A DNA stretch of 64,000 nt from assembly GCF_000961095.1 (NCBI RefSeq), contig NZ_CP011058.1, positions 2,879,501-2,943,500 on the forward strand, in the 5' to 3' direction. The stretch's first letter is position 1. Every line of letters starts with the position of its first letter. Both the position numbers and the translations under genes were made by a program. The stretch is from Paenibacillus beijingensis (GTDB taxonomy: Bacteria; Bacillota; Bacilli; Paenibacillales; Paenibacillaceae). Of this stretch, positions 17,656-26,694 are shown one piece after another. The notes under the pieces are model-generated. The model made no database searches, was not told where the DNA came from, and saw only the letters and a program-made list of their open reading frames with translations.

Positions 17656-18432
17656 ATGCAAGCACGGGTTTATACGCCTGCCATGCAAGGAACCGGTCAA
17701 TTTGACGGCGGGAAAATCAAAGAACAAAAGCCGATCGGCTTTTCAGGCGAAGGATCGGTTATCAAGCGGGTGGGTCCTTTATTTTACTGGGCGTGGGCGA
17801 CTTCAAGCTCGGAAGCCATGATCGGTTTGCATCCTCATGAAGGCTTTGAAATTATGACTTATGTCGTTGCCGGCAATGCCTTTCACGGGGATACTTTAGG
17901 CACGAAAAGCACCGTGGGTGCAGGCGGGGCGCAGGTCATGCAAACAGGCTCCGGCGTAAGTCACCAAGAGAAGCTGAGTGCCGATTCGGAGCTTTTTCAA
18001 ATTTGGTTTGAGCCTGAATTGACGGAAGCGGTTCGGAGAAAGCCGACTTATCGCCAGTATGAGCATGAAGACTTCCCGCAGGAAAGCCATGCAGCAGGGT
18101 ATAGCGTAAAAACGATTATGGGTACGGGTGCCCCCATTCAATTAGTTGCGGACATTGAAATGTGGGATGTTGAAGTAAACAGCGGCGCCCAATATCGTCA
18201 TCAGGTACCCGCCGGCTATACGTTAACGGCTTTAGCCATTCGCGGGCAAGGAACATGGGGAGAGTCGGGCGCATCGAAGCCGCCCGTACCGTTTCAACAT
18301 AAAGATTTTATCCTGGCAGCTGCCGAATCGGAGACTGTGATCGAAATGACAAACCCGGGTGAAGAGATCATGCGGCTCATCCTCATCAAGGTTCCGACAA
18401 CCGTGAGCTATCCGCTCTATCCGAAACGATAA
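17656..18432 (+). CDS. Pirin family protein
   Basis: 258 residues from ATG 17656 with AAGGAGG about 10 bases upstream; an in-frame ATG at 17614 lacks a site. Bicupin of the pirin family: metal ligands lie in GLHPHEGFEIMTYVVAG and the second His set in SGVSHQEK. Relatives act as quercetinases, redox sensors or regulators of pyruvate metabolism; the exact role cannot be read here. Single-gene unit with its own promoter and terminator. Confidence 0.9.
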   Translation: MQARVYTPAMQGTGQFDGGKIKEQKPIGFSGEGSVIKRVGPLFYWAWATSSSEAMIGLHPHEGFEIMTYVVAGNAFHGDTLGTKSTVGAGGAQVMQTGSGVSHQEKLSADSELFQIWFEPELTEAVRRKPTYRQYEHEDFPQESHAAGYSVKTIMGTGAPIQLVADIEMWDVEVNSGAQYRHQVPAGYTLTALAIRGQGTWGESGASKPPVPFQHKDFILAAAESETVIEMTNPGEEIMRLILIKVPTTVSYPLYPKR

Positions 18433-18494
18433 TTGCAGCGTAATGGTTAAGTATATACTCGTTGGATCATTGTAGCAGGAAGTAGACCACAAAA

Positions 18495-18538
18495 ACGAAC
18501 CGGTCAAGGATAGTCCCTTGATCGGTTCGTCTTTTTTT
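18495..18538 (+). terminator. Terminator of the pirin gene
   Basis: Stem formed by ACGAACCGGTCAAGG and CCCTTGATCGGTTCGT followed by CTTTTTTT. A very similar hairpin occurs at 51099-51140. Confidence 0.88.
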
Positions 18539-18713
18539 CTGCACTTTATCTTGAACGGATGACCTTAACATGACTCCCCCTGATTTTTTTCCTTCGATAT
18601 TTCGTTTGAACATCGGGAATGATATGCCCTATTGTTCGGGATTCGAATTCTAATCTCAATAATCGGTTCGGCAAGTTGGATTGAATACATTACATACAAT
18701 GTGATGGAAGTTG

Positions 18714-18773
18714 CGTATTTTAGACGAAGTGATCGTATTTTAGGATTTTAAACTTATCCAGGACTGATACAAT
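18714..18773 (+). promoter_or_regulatory. Direct-repeat activator site and -10 before the FbpA-type gene
   Basis: Identical 10-mers CGTATTTTAG at 18714-18723 and 18734-18743, 20 bases apart (two helix turns, same face). A -10 TACAAT lies at 18768-18773 with a poor -35 where the second repeat ends, as at activator-dependent promoters. The AraC-type response regulator encoded at 24447 is the obvious candidate. The 374-base gap 18433-18806 otherwise holds only the pirin terminator. Confidence 0.6.
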
Positions 18774-18806
18774 GAAACTTGTATTTCAAATAAGGGGGCA
18801 AAATGG

Positions 18807-19841
18807 ATGATGAAGTGGTTGAAGGTGTCAGTAATGCTTACGTTATTGGTCGGAGTGTTGGCTGCTTGCGGAGGCTCCGGTTCGGAAGGGAATAATACAA
18901 GCGGCTCGAACAAGCTTGTTGTATATACGCCGAACAGCGAAACTATGATTAACGCGCTGATTCCGATATTCGAGAAGCAGACCGGCATTACGGTTGAGCT
19001 GGTATCCGCGGGAAGCGGCGAGCTGATCAAGCGGATTCAGTCGGAGAAGGGCAATGCTTATGCGGATGTTATGTTTGGTGGAGCATTCGAGCTGTTCAAT
19101 GCGAATGCCGACCTGTTTGAGAAATATGTGTCTCCCAATGACCAATATTTACTTGAAGGCCACCGGAATACGACAGGCTTCATGACTTCTTATGTTTCCG
19201 ATGGAAGCGTAATGCTCGTGAACACCAACTTGGCAGGAGATATTCAAATTAACAGCTATGCGGATTTGCTCAAACCCGAACTGAAAGGCAAAATCGCGAT
19301 GGCGGACCCGACGAATTCCAGCTCGGCATTCCACCAGCTTACCAATATGCTGAAAGCAAAAGGCGGCGACTATACTTCCGATCCGGGTTGGAATTATGTC
19401 GGCGGGTTGATCGAAAATCTGGATGGCAAAATTGCCGGGAGCTCAAGCAAAGCCCATAAGAGCGTAGCCGACGGTGAGTATATGGTGGCATTAACGTATG
19501 AAGATCCTGCGGCAAGTTATGTAAGAGACGGTGCTCCGGTACGAATTGTCTATCCTTCGGAGGGCACTGTTTTCCTGGACGCGGTAGCAGGGATCGTCAA
19601 GGGTGCAAAGCATGAAGAAAACGCAAAGAAATTTATCGACTTCCTGATTTCCAAGGAAGCGCAGGATGCGCTCGGTACAGAGACAACGAACCGGCCTCTC
19701 CGGACAGACGCGCAGCTTGGAAGCTATCTGACGCCAATCGATCAAATTAAGATGATCGAGGAAGATGTTGTTTATGTAAGCGATCATAAGAAAGACATTA
19801 TTGAGAAATACACAGATCTGTTCACAAGTCTCTCCAAGTAA
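18807..19841 (+). CDS. FbpA-type ABC transporter substrate-binding lipoprotein
   Basis: 344 residues. Lipobox VLAAC with Cys21, then the family-1/Fe(III)-type binding fold: KLVVYTPNSETMINALIPIF, KQTGITVELVSAGSGELIKR, and YPSEGTVFLDAVAGIVKGA. Family members bind Fe(III), or phosphonate/phosphoglycerate-type anions; the sequence does not settle which. First gene of a complete importer, followed by ATPase and fused permease and then by a two-component system. Confidence 0.87.
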   Translation: MMKWLKVSVMLTLLVGVLAACGGSGSEGNNTSGSNKLVVYTPNSETMINALIPIFEKQTGITVELVSAGSGELIKRIQSEKGNAYADVMFGGAFELFNANADLFEKYVSPNDQYLLEGHRNTTGFMTSYVSDGSVMLVNTNLAGDIQINSYADLLKPELKGKIAMADPTNSSSAFHQLTNMLKAKGGDYTSDPGWNYVGGLIENLDGKIAGSSSKAHKSVADGEYMVALTYEDPAASYVRDGAPVRIVYPSEGTVFLDAVAGIVKGAKHEENAKKFIDFLISKEAQDALGTETTNRPLRTDAQLGSYLTPIDQIKMIEEDVVYVSDHKKDIIEKYTDLFTSLSK

Positions 19842-19864
19842 TAAGAGCAAAGCGGGTGTCTGAT

Positions 19865-20971
19865 ATGAGCATTACGATCTCATTTCGTGAAATAGTAAAG
19901 AAATACGGGGAAACGACCGTTATCCCCGAGCTGTCTCTGCAAATCGGGAAGGGTGAGTTCTTCACCCTTTTGGGTCCTTCGGGCTGCGGGAAGACCACAT
20001 TGCTGCGGATGATTGCGGGGTTCAACAGCATTGAAGGGGGCAAGCTTGAGTTCAATGATCGGGTGATGAACCAGGTTGCTCCAGGCAAACGGAATATCGG
20101 CATGGTGTTTCAGAACTATGCCATATTCCCCCACCTGAATGTCTCCCAAAACGTAGAGTTCGGATTACAGAACCGGAAGATGGAGAAATCCGAAAGAATC
20201 CGGAGAGTGAACGAGATTCTGAAGGTCGTTCAAATTGAGCAGTACCGGGACCGGATGCCTAAAAATTTGTCCGGCGGTCAACAGCAGCGCGTAGCGCTGG
20301 CCCGAGCGATCGTCATCCGTCCGGACGTTCTGCTGATGGACGAGCCGCTTTCCAATCTGGATGCCCAGCTCCGGGTCGATATGCGCGAAGCGATCAAGGA
20401 AGTCCAAAGAGAGGTTGGCATTACGACCGTATATGTGACGCATGATCAGGAGGAAGCGATGGCGGTCTCGGATCGGATCGCGGTCATGAAATCCGGCGTC
20501 ATCCAGCATGTGGGAACGCCTCGGGAAATTTATCAGCGGCCGGCCAACTTGTTTGTGGCAACCTTTATTGGACGCACCAATATTATGGACGGGGTTTTAT
20601 CTGCCGATGAAGACGGCACCGCTGATCTGCGTATCGGCGGCAGCTACTCGGAGCGCATACCCGGCCTCAAGCTGGATGAAGCACGAGGTGCCTCTCAACA
20701 TGTGAAGCTGTCCGTCCGTCCGGAGGAGTTCGTTCTCTCCGATGACGGTCATGGCCTGGCAGGAAGGATCGTCAGCAGCGTTTTTCTTGGTCTCAACACC
20801 CATCTGAACGTGGAACTGGAGAATGGGCAGCAGGTAGAGATTATTCAGCCATCGGCCGGGAGCAATGGGATGGAGCCGGGAGAGACGGTCCGGTTGAAGG
20901 TAGTCCCGCACAAAATTAACGTTTACGATGCGTCCGGGGAAGAAAACTTCACCAGGGGAACAAGCTTATGA
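19865..20971 (+). CDS. ABC transporter ATPase (FbpC/PotA type)
   Basis: 368 residues from ATG 19865; an in-frame GTG at 19856 is possible, and the ribosome site (AGCGGG) is weak for both. Walker A GPSGCGKTT, Q-loop FQNYAIFPH, signature LSGGQQQR, Walker B VLLMDEPLSNLD, then a TOBE domain from ~275. Energises the fused permease encoded next, whose start overlaps this stop by four bases (ATGA). Confidence 0.88.
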   Translation: MSITISFREIVKKYGETTVIPELSLQIGKGEFFTLLGPSGCGKTTLLRMIAGFNSIEGGKLEFNDRVMNQVAPGKRNIGMVFQNYAIFPHLNVSQNVEFGLQNRKMEKSERIRRVNEILKVVQIEQYRDRMPKNLSGGQQQRVALARAIVIRPDVLLMDEPLSNLDAQLRVDMREAIKEVQREVGITTVYVTHDQEEAMAVSDRIAVMKSGVIQHVGTPREIYQRPANLFVATFIGRTNIMDGVLSADEDGTADLRIGGSYSERIPGLKLDEARGASQHVKLSVRPEEFVLSDDGHGLAGRIVSSVFLGLNTHLNVELENGQQVEIIQPSAGSNGMEPGETVRLKVVPHKINVYDASGEENFTRGTSL

Positions 20972-22623
20972 ACCATTCCATGAAGCGAAGGGATATATGG
21001 TCGTTCATTACCGCCATCATTTTTCTCGGTTATATCGTATTTCTGGCCTTGCCGTTGTTTATGATCCTGATTAAAAGCTTCTTTGACGGAACCACAGGCG
21101 AATTCTCGCTTGACTATTTCTACAAATTTTTTAGTAAAGCCTATTACATGAACGCCGTGTGGAACAGCCTGAAGGTTACGGTAAGCGTAACTGTACTGGC
21201 GGTTATCGTTGCCGGTCCGCTCGCGTATATCATGTCCACGATAAAGATTAAAGGCAGGGCCGCAATTCAAATCTTAATCCTGATTTCTTCCATGTCCGCG
21301 CCGTTTATCGGAGCGTACGCCTGGATTCTGCTGCTGGGCCGGAGCGGGGTCATTACGAAATTCGTTCAGCAGTACCTTGGGCTGCAGATGCCCGATATTT
21401 ACGGGTTCACCGGGATTTTGCTCGTATTGACCTTGCAGCTGTCGCCGCTCATCTTTATGTATGTCTCGGGTGCGTTGAAAAATGTCGACCATTCCCTGAT
21501 GGAAGCTGCGGAGAGCATGAACTGCACGGGTATTCGTAAAATGTGGAAGGTGCTCGTGCCGCTCATCACGCCCACCCTGCTGGCGGGAGGCCTGCTCGTG
21601 TTCATGCGCGCATTCGCCGATTTCGGGACTCCGATGCTGATCGGGGAGGGCTTTCGGACAGTACCCGTTTTAATTTTTAATGAATTCATCAGCGAGGTTG
21701 GCGGGGACGATGGATTCGCGGCTGCCATCAGCGTTATCGTGGTCCTGTTCACCACCGCAGTCTTCCTGCTGCAAAAGTATATCGCGAATCGCAAGTCTTA
21801 CAGCATGAGCGCGCTCAATCCGATCGAGCCGAAGCAAAAGAAGGGGCTGGCCAACATTGCTGCCCACGCTTACGTATATCTGTTCACGATTCTAGCAATG
21901 ATGCCTCAGTTATATGTGGCCTACACTTCGTTTCAGAAGACGTCGGGCAAAATTTTTGTGGACGGCTATTCCCTTGACAGCTATCGCACAGCCTTTTCCA
22001 AAGTCGGCGATTCCATCTACAATACCTTTTTCCTGGCGATCATCACCATTATCATCATTACGTTTACGGCTGTTCTGATCGCTTATGCTACGGTGAAACG
22101 CAAGGGTGCCGTTGCCAACCTGCTCGATACCTTTACGATGATGCCGTACATTGTACCCGGTTCGATTCTGGGGATTGCGCTTCTGGTAACCTTTAACAAG
22201 AAGCCGATCCTTCTAAGCGGGACTGCCGCTATACTGATCGCGGCATTTGTCATTCGCCGTCTGCCTTATACGATTCGTTCCAGCGCCGCCGTGCTGCATC
22301 AGGTTAACGACAGCATTGAAGAGGCTGCGATCAGTCTGGGCGCCTCAACGATGAAAACCTTCTTCAGGATTACGGTTCCGATGATACTCCCGGGTGTAAT
22401 TGCCGGCGCCATTTTAAGCTGGATCAGCATCATTACGGAGCTGAGCACCTCCATTATTTTGTATACGGGAAAGACAAAAACGATGACCGTAGCGGTATAT
22501 ACGGAGGTGGTCCGGGGCAATTACGGGGTAGCCGCGGCGCTGTCGACGCTGCTTACCGTCATTACCGTACTGTCGCTGCTGCTCTTCTTTAAGCTGACAG
22601 GCAAAAAAGAAGTTACCCTATAG
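20968..22623 (+). CDS. Fused two-domain ABC transporter permease (FbpB type)
   Basis: 551 residues, about 12 membrane helices in two homologous halves. Each half has an EAA loop: LMEAAESMNCTGIRKMWKVL (~175-195) and IEEAAISLGASTMKTFFRIT (~450-470). A single chain therefore supplies both transmembrane domains, as in Fe(III) and phosphonate-type importers. Translationally coupled to the ATPase; a terminator follows. Confidence 0.9.
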   Translation: MNHSMKRRDIWSFITAIIFLGYIVFLALPLFMILIKSFFDGTTGEFSLDYFYKFFSKAYYMNAVWNSLKVTVSVTVLAVIVAGPLAYIMSTIKIKGRAAIQILILISSMSAPFIGAYAWILLLGRSGVITKFVQQYLGLQMPDIYGFTGILLVLTLQLSPLIFMYVSGALKNVDHSLMEAAESMNCTGIRKMWKVLVPLITPTLLAGGLLVFMRAFADFGTPMLIGEGFRTVPVLIFNEFISEVGGDDGFAAAISVIVVLFTTAVFLLQKYIANRKSYSMSALNPIEPKQKKGLANIAAHAYVYLFTILAMMPQLYVAYTSFQKTSGKIFVDGYSLDSYRTAFSKVGDSIYNTFFLAIITIIIITFTAVLIAYATVKRKGAVANLLDTFTMMPYIVPGSILGIALLVTFNKKPILLSGTAAILIAAFVIRRLPYTIRSSAAVLHQVNDSIEEAAISLGASTMKTFFRITVPMILPGVIAGAILSWISIITELSTSIILYTGKTKTMTVAVYTEVVRGNYGVAAALSTLLTVITVLSLLLFFKLTGKKEVTL

Positions 22624-22631
22624 GTTCGTAC

Positions 22632-22666
22632 GTCCGGTTTCCGCCCAGCGGGGACCGGCTTTTTTG
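22632..22666 (+). terminator. Terminator after the FbpABC-type operon
   Basis: CCGGTTTCCGC and GCGGGGACCGG pair with one wobble, followed by CTTTTTT. Confidence 0.75.
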
Positions 22667-22756
22667 GCAGCTTGCCCGCAAGGGAGTAAATCGGCTACCA
22701 TAAGTGGACATCATTCGACTTCATTTCGACCAGACTTGTGAAAGAAGGGAAAAACA

Positions 22757-24454
22757 GTGGCCCAAAAGCGCAACTTCAAGGATTCGATCCGCCGCATGTT
22801 TTTGCTGTATGCTTTTGTGCCTATTTTTCTGCTGTTCGTTCTATTTTTGATCTTCACTGTAGTCAATGCCCGCTTTATGCTCGTCCACCAGACGAAGGAT
22901 GCCGGCAAAGCAATCCGGTCGTCGCTCGAAGAGGTATACCGTTCCTATCATGAAGAAGTGAATCGGATGGCGGGGCTTGAGCAGGTGATCGAGTTTACCG
23001 ACACTCGGCGCAACAGCCCGCTTGTATATGAAGAGTTCTATAATTTCAACAACCGGCAGCGGGTGAAAAGCATCATGCATATTTTGAACAAAAACGGAGA
23101 CATACTCGCCTCTTCCGCCAACTTCAGCCCGGAATCGTCGGACAATGCGCTGAAAGCCGTCATCCTCCGGATGTCCAGGGCGCAGCAGCCCATGCTGGCC
23201 GAAACGAACCATATCCGCTTTTCCCATGACCGCTACACGGTTTATACCTTTGCAAAGGAAATCAGGAGAACCGGACAAATCATCGGCTACCTGACTTACC
23301 AGCTGTATGAAGAGGATTTCCAGAAACTTATTTTTGTGCAAAACAATGAAATTGCCGTCGTGACGGATCAGCATCATACGATTATTGCCACCACCAATAA
23401 CATTGTGAGAGGACTTCTGAATAAATTAACGCTGGAAAAAGGCAATGACGGATACATTGTGATCAATAAAGGAAAATATTACGGCAGCGAAACATTTATC
23501 CCGTTGGCACAATGGCGAATATACACGCTGAGCGCAATCCAATTGAAAAACTATACTTATCTTTCGTTGGTTGTTTTCTTTGCCGCTGCCAGCGTGCTGC
23601 TTCTGTTTCTGATCCAGTATCTCGCCCGGACGATTTCTTCCCGCCATACCCGGGCCATCGACAAGCTGCTTTATGCCGTCAAGGAGCTGCAGGCCGGAAA
23701 CATGCAATCCTATGTTTATATTAACTCCGGCAATGAATTCGAGACGCTGGCCGATCAGTATAATAGAATGCTGGCCCGCCTGAATGAGCTGCTGGCACGT
23801 AACGAAGAACTCTCCGATTTAAGGAGAGTTTCCGAGGTGAAGCATCTTCAATCCCAGTTTCATCCGCATTTTATATTTAATGTACTGGAAACGTTGCGAT
23901 ACGCGATCGTTGTAAACAATAAGGTGGCGCAGGATATTGTTCTCATCCTTTCCAGGCTTCTGCGATACAGCATCAGCACGGAAGGAAACACCGTGATGCT
24001 GAAGGATGATCTGAATTATGTCGCGGATTATTTGAAGCTGCAGCAGCTGCGTTTCAAGGACAGGCTGAGCTATACCATGAATGTCAGTGAGGAAGCGATG
24101 GGGGCGCTCGTTCCGAGGCTGATGCTGCAGGTGGCCATTGAGAATTCGATCAAATACGGCTATAAGCAGAAAGAAAGTCTGAATATCTCGGTTAACGGAT
24201 ACGTAACCGATCGCGATCTGGTAATCGAGGTGAACGATGACGGCGGAGGGATGAGCGAGGAGCGGCTGCGGCAAGTTCGCGAGATCATTCTGGACGCCGA
24301 CAATCAAACGCCGCATATCGGACTTCACAACCTGCATCGCCGGCTGGTATTGATGTACGGGGAACGCTACGGCGTTCAAATCGGCGGCGTTCCTGGGGAA
24401 GGGACCGCTGTTCAGATCGTCATTCCTTACGGGAAGGAGGCCGCATATGTTTAA
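22757..24454 (+). CDS. Sensor histidine kinase, YesM/LytS type
   Basis: 565 residues, GTG start with GAAGGGA upstream. Two membrane helices (~20-42 and ~275-297) flank a large extracellular sensor domain; then HAMP (~300-350), the His_kinase domain with phospho-acceptor His in QSQFHPHFIFNVLETLRY (~365), and a HATPase domain with N box AIENSIKYGYK and G box DDGGGM. Partners AraC-type response regulators; here the next gene overlaps by eight bases. Placed right after an ABC importer, it probably senses that importer's substrate or binding protein. Confidence 0.9.
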   Translation: MAQKRNFKDSIRRMFLLYAFVPIFLLFVLFLIFTVVNARFMLVHQTKDAGKAIRSSLEEVYRSYHEEVNRMAGLEQVIEFTDTRRNSPLVYEEFYNFNNRQRVKSIMHILNKNGDILASSANFSPESSDNALKAVILRMSRAQQPMLAETNHIRFSHDRYTVYTFAKEIRRTGQIIGYLTYQLYEEDFQKLIFVQNNEIAVVTDQHHTIIATTNNIVRGLLNKLTLEKGNDGYIVINKGKYYGSETFIPLAQWRIYTLSAIQLKNYTYLSLVVFFAAASVLLLFLIQYLARTISSRHTRAIDKLLYAVKELQAGNMQSYVYINSGNEFETLADQYNRMLARLNELLARNEELSDLRRVSEVKHLQSQFHPHFIFNVLETLRYAIVVNNKVAQDIVLILSRLLRYSISTEGNTVMLKDDLNYVADYLKLQQLRFKDRLSYTMNVSEEAMGALVPRLMLQVAIENSIKYGYKQKESLNISVNGYVTDRDLVIEVNDDGGGMSEERLRQVREIILDADNQTPHIGLHNLHRRLVLMYGERYGVQIGGVPGEGTAVQIVIPYGKEAAYV

Positions 24455-25247
24455 AGTGCTGCTCGTAGAAGATGAAGAAATGATCCGTAAAGGCTTGCGT
24501 CATACGTTCGACTGGCTGCAAGCAGGTTGTATCGTGATCGGCGAAGCCGAGAACGGCGAGGCCGGGCTAAACCAGATCAGAACTCTAAAGCCCGATATTG
24601 TCATCGTTGATGTTAACATGCCCCTCATGGACGGGATCGCGATGATCGAGCGAAGTGTGGAGGATGCCGTTTGCAGCTATATTATTCTGTCGGGCTACGA
24701 CGAATTCGGGCTTGCCAAACAGGCCATTCGTCTTGGAGTAACGGAATATTTATTGAAGCCGCTTGAGCAGGAGCAGCTGATCGGCGCCTTGGAGCGGGCT
24801 AAGCGGCAAGTAGAGATGAAGAAGAAATATGAGTTGATGTTAAGCGCGGCTTCCGGAGGGGATGAGGAGAGGTACGCCTCTTTAATGAAGCTTCCAAGCC
24901 AATCTTCCCATTACGTATCAAAGATGATCGAATACGTTCAGGGGCATTATGCGGACAAGATCAGCATTAACGATTTGGTGAATCGGCTAGGGATCAGCTC
25001 ATCTTACCTGAACCGGATATTCAAGAGCGAGACCACCTACACGTTTAACGATTTTGTGAACCGGTACCGGATTCAACGGGCGATGGATAAGCTGAAGCGC
25101 GGCGAAGGAAAAATATATACGATTGCTTCTGAAGTGGGATTCAAGGATTATAAATATTTTATCGCCATCTTCAAGAAATACGCGAACTGTACGCCTGGCC
25201 AGTATCAGGAGCAGTTTGGAGTTCATGAGATGGATTCAGGCAAATAA
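24447..25247 (+). CDS. Response regulator, AraC-type output (YesN type)
   Basis: 266 residues. Receiver domain 1-120 with acidic pocket EDEE, phospho-acceptor Asp55 in VDVNMPLMDG and Lys in LLKPL (~107). C-terminal AraC-type double helix-turn-helix (~165-262): INDLVNRLGISSSYLNRIFK and IASEVGFKDYKYFIAIFKKY. Overlaps the kinase gene by eight bases. Probably activates the importer through the direct repeats at 18714-18743; that link is inference. Confidence 0.9.
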   Translation: MFKVLLVEDEEMIRKGLRHTFDWLQAGCIVIGEAENGEAGLNQIRTLKPDIVIVDVNMPLMDGIAMIERSVEDAVCSYIILSGYDEFGLAKQAIRLGVTEYLLKPLEQEQLIGALERAKRQVEMKKKYELMLSAASGGDEERYASLMKLPSQSSHYVSKMIEYVQGHYADKISINDLVNRLGISSSYLNRIFKSETTYTFNDFVNRYRIQRAMDKLKRGEGKIYTIASEVGFKDYKYFIAIFKKYANCTPGQYQEQFGVHEMDSGK

Positions 25248-25316
25248 ACGATCCGATTGACCGGACTCCATTGTGCGGCTTATGATGGACGTAAATAAAG
25301 AAATGGAGGAATAATC

Positions 25317-25346
25317 ATGGCCCTATTCGCCAGACCTCCTTGCTAA
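25317..25346 (+). CDS. Putative 9-codon leader peptide before the MFS gene
   Basis: ATG at 25317 with an ideal site GGAGGA (25305-25310, six-base spacer) encodes MALFARPPC and stops. The codons for the two prolines form ACCTCCTT (25334-25341), which is complementary to Shine-Dalgarno sequences, including the leader's own GGAGG and the GGAGAGG before the MFS start. This layout resembles translational attenuators of antibiotic-resistance genes. Expression is not shown by sequence alone. Confidence 0.45.
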   Translation: MALFARPPC

Positions 25347-25430
25347 TACGCAACGACCGGTCCTTCGCGAGCGCCCCCTTTTCGGAATGAACAAGGCAAG
25401 TTCAATCCGATCTTGGAGAGGGGACAGCGA

Positions 25431-26636
25431 ATGGACATTACAGCCAACCTTTGGAAGCTATACGCGCTTCGATTCTTCTCCAGTCTTATCCCGGCCTATG
25501 TCATCGAAAGGCTGTACTGGGAAGAGCGGGGGATGACCATTCAGATGGTCGTGTATACCGAAATTATTTATGCCGTGACGATCGTACTTCTGGAGGTTCC
25601 GACCGGCGTGATAGCCGACAAATGGGGCCGGAAAAGGATGCTGGTCATAAGTGCCCTGCTCGGGTGCGGTGAGTTTATCATTTTGTTGGCGGCGACGGAA
25701 TTTTGGCATTTTGCCTTGGTCGTTTTATTGGCGGGAGTCAGCCGTTCGGCCGGCAGCGGATCGGAGAATGCTCTGCTTTATGATTCCTTGATTGTGCAAG
25801 GGAGGGCATCTTCGTTTGAAAAAGAGCTCGGCCGTTTGAACGTCTGCGACTTTGTTTCCTCGGTTCTCGCCGCTCTGTCCGGAAGCCTGCTTGCCAGCCG
25901 GCTGGGCCTGGAGCTGAATTATTGGATCTCGCTGGGAAGCGCGCTGATCGCCCTGCTTATATCGTTACTGCTGGCAGAACCGTCTCCGAATGGACGAAAC
26001 GCCTCTGCCGAGGAATCGATTCCGTTCAAGCGATATGTGGCGGAATCGCTGCTCTTCTTTCGAACGAACCCGGGCGTCAGGGTAGTCTTGCTCTCCGGCA
26101 TGGTGACGGGAACAGCCCTCGGCTTCATCGATGAGTTCTGGCAGTTGTATGCAAACCGGTTAGGGACGCCCGTCCTTTACTTCGGTCTGCTGTCCGCAGC
26201 GCTTATGGTTTTGCGGATGCCGGGGAATCTTCTGGTCCACGTGCTGTTAAACCGATTCAGCTACAGGACGCTGCTGATCACGGTAACGGCTGTATTCGCA
26301 GCCGGCTTCACCTTTGCTGCCATCAGTAAAAATTACGCCGGTCTGGCGGCAATGCTCGTCATCTGCTTCTTCTCCGGTGTGATGGAGCCGCTCGCCGCCG
26401 GTTACTTGCATCACCGGATCGATTCCTCAATGCGGGCTACAATCGATTCATTCCAGTCATTAGGCCTGAATGTGTTTCACATCGCTGCAGGTCTTGGTTT
26501 CGGCTATTTCTCAGTACGGTATGACGTGTTCGGCGGTTATGGCTTCATCGCGCTCCTGTGCGCCGCTTTTCTCGGCTGGCTGATCGTTGCATCGCACCAA
26601 ACGGAAAAGGAGACAAAGCAGCGGGCTAACGGATGA
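25431..26636 (+). CDS. Major facilitator superfamily transporter
   Basis: 401 residues from ATG 25431 (GGAGAGGGG upstream); the in-frame TTG at 25413 is inside that site. About 12 membrane helices, with the MFS loop-2/3 motif ...GVIADKWGRKRMLVIS at ~60-75. Drug-exporter-like (DHA-type) topology; substrate unknown. The short leader ORF upstream suggests induction by a translation-active compound. Convergent with the next gene across a long hairpin. Confidence 0.85.
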   Translation: MDITANLWKLYALRFFSSLIPAYVIERLYWEERGMTIQMVVYTEIIYAVTIVLLEVPTGVIADKWGRKRMLVISALLGCGEFIILLAATEFWHFALVVLLAGVSRSAGSGSENALLYDSLIVQGRASSFEKELGRLNVCDFVSSVLAALSGSLLASRLGLELNYWISLGSALIALLISLLLAEPSPNGRNASAEESIPFKRYVAESLLFFRTNPGVRVVLLSGMVTGTALGFIDEFWQLYANRLGTPVLYFGLLSAALMVLRMPGNLLVHVLLNRFSYRTLLITVTAVFAAGFTFAAISKNYAGLAAMLVICFFSGVMEPLAAGYLHHRIDSSMRATIDSFQSLGLNVFHIAAGLGFGYFSVRYDVFGGYGFIALLCAAFLGWLIVASHQTEKETKQRANG

Positions 26637-26647
26637 TTTTGAGTCGC

Positions 26648-26684
26648 GGGCAACGCAGCGCTTGGGCAAAGCGCTGCGTTGCCC
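26648..26684. terminator. Bidirectional terminator between convergent genes
   Basis: Perfect 16-bp stem GGGCAACGCAGCGCTT (26648-26663) with its complement (26669-26684), GGGCA loop. T-rich flank on the plus side (GTTTTATG). Confidence 0.8.
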
Positions 26685-26694
26685 ACGGCTCGTT

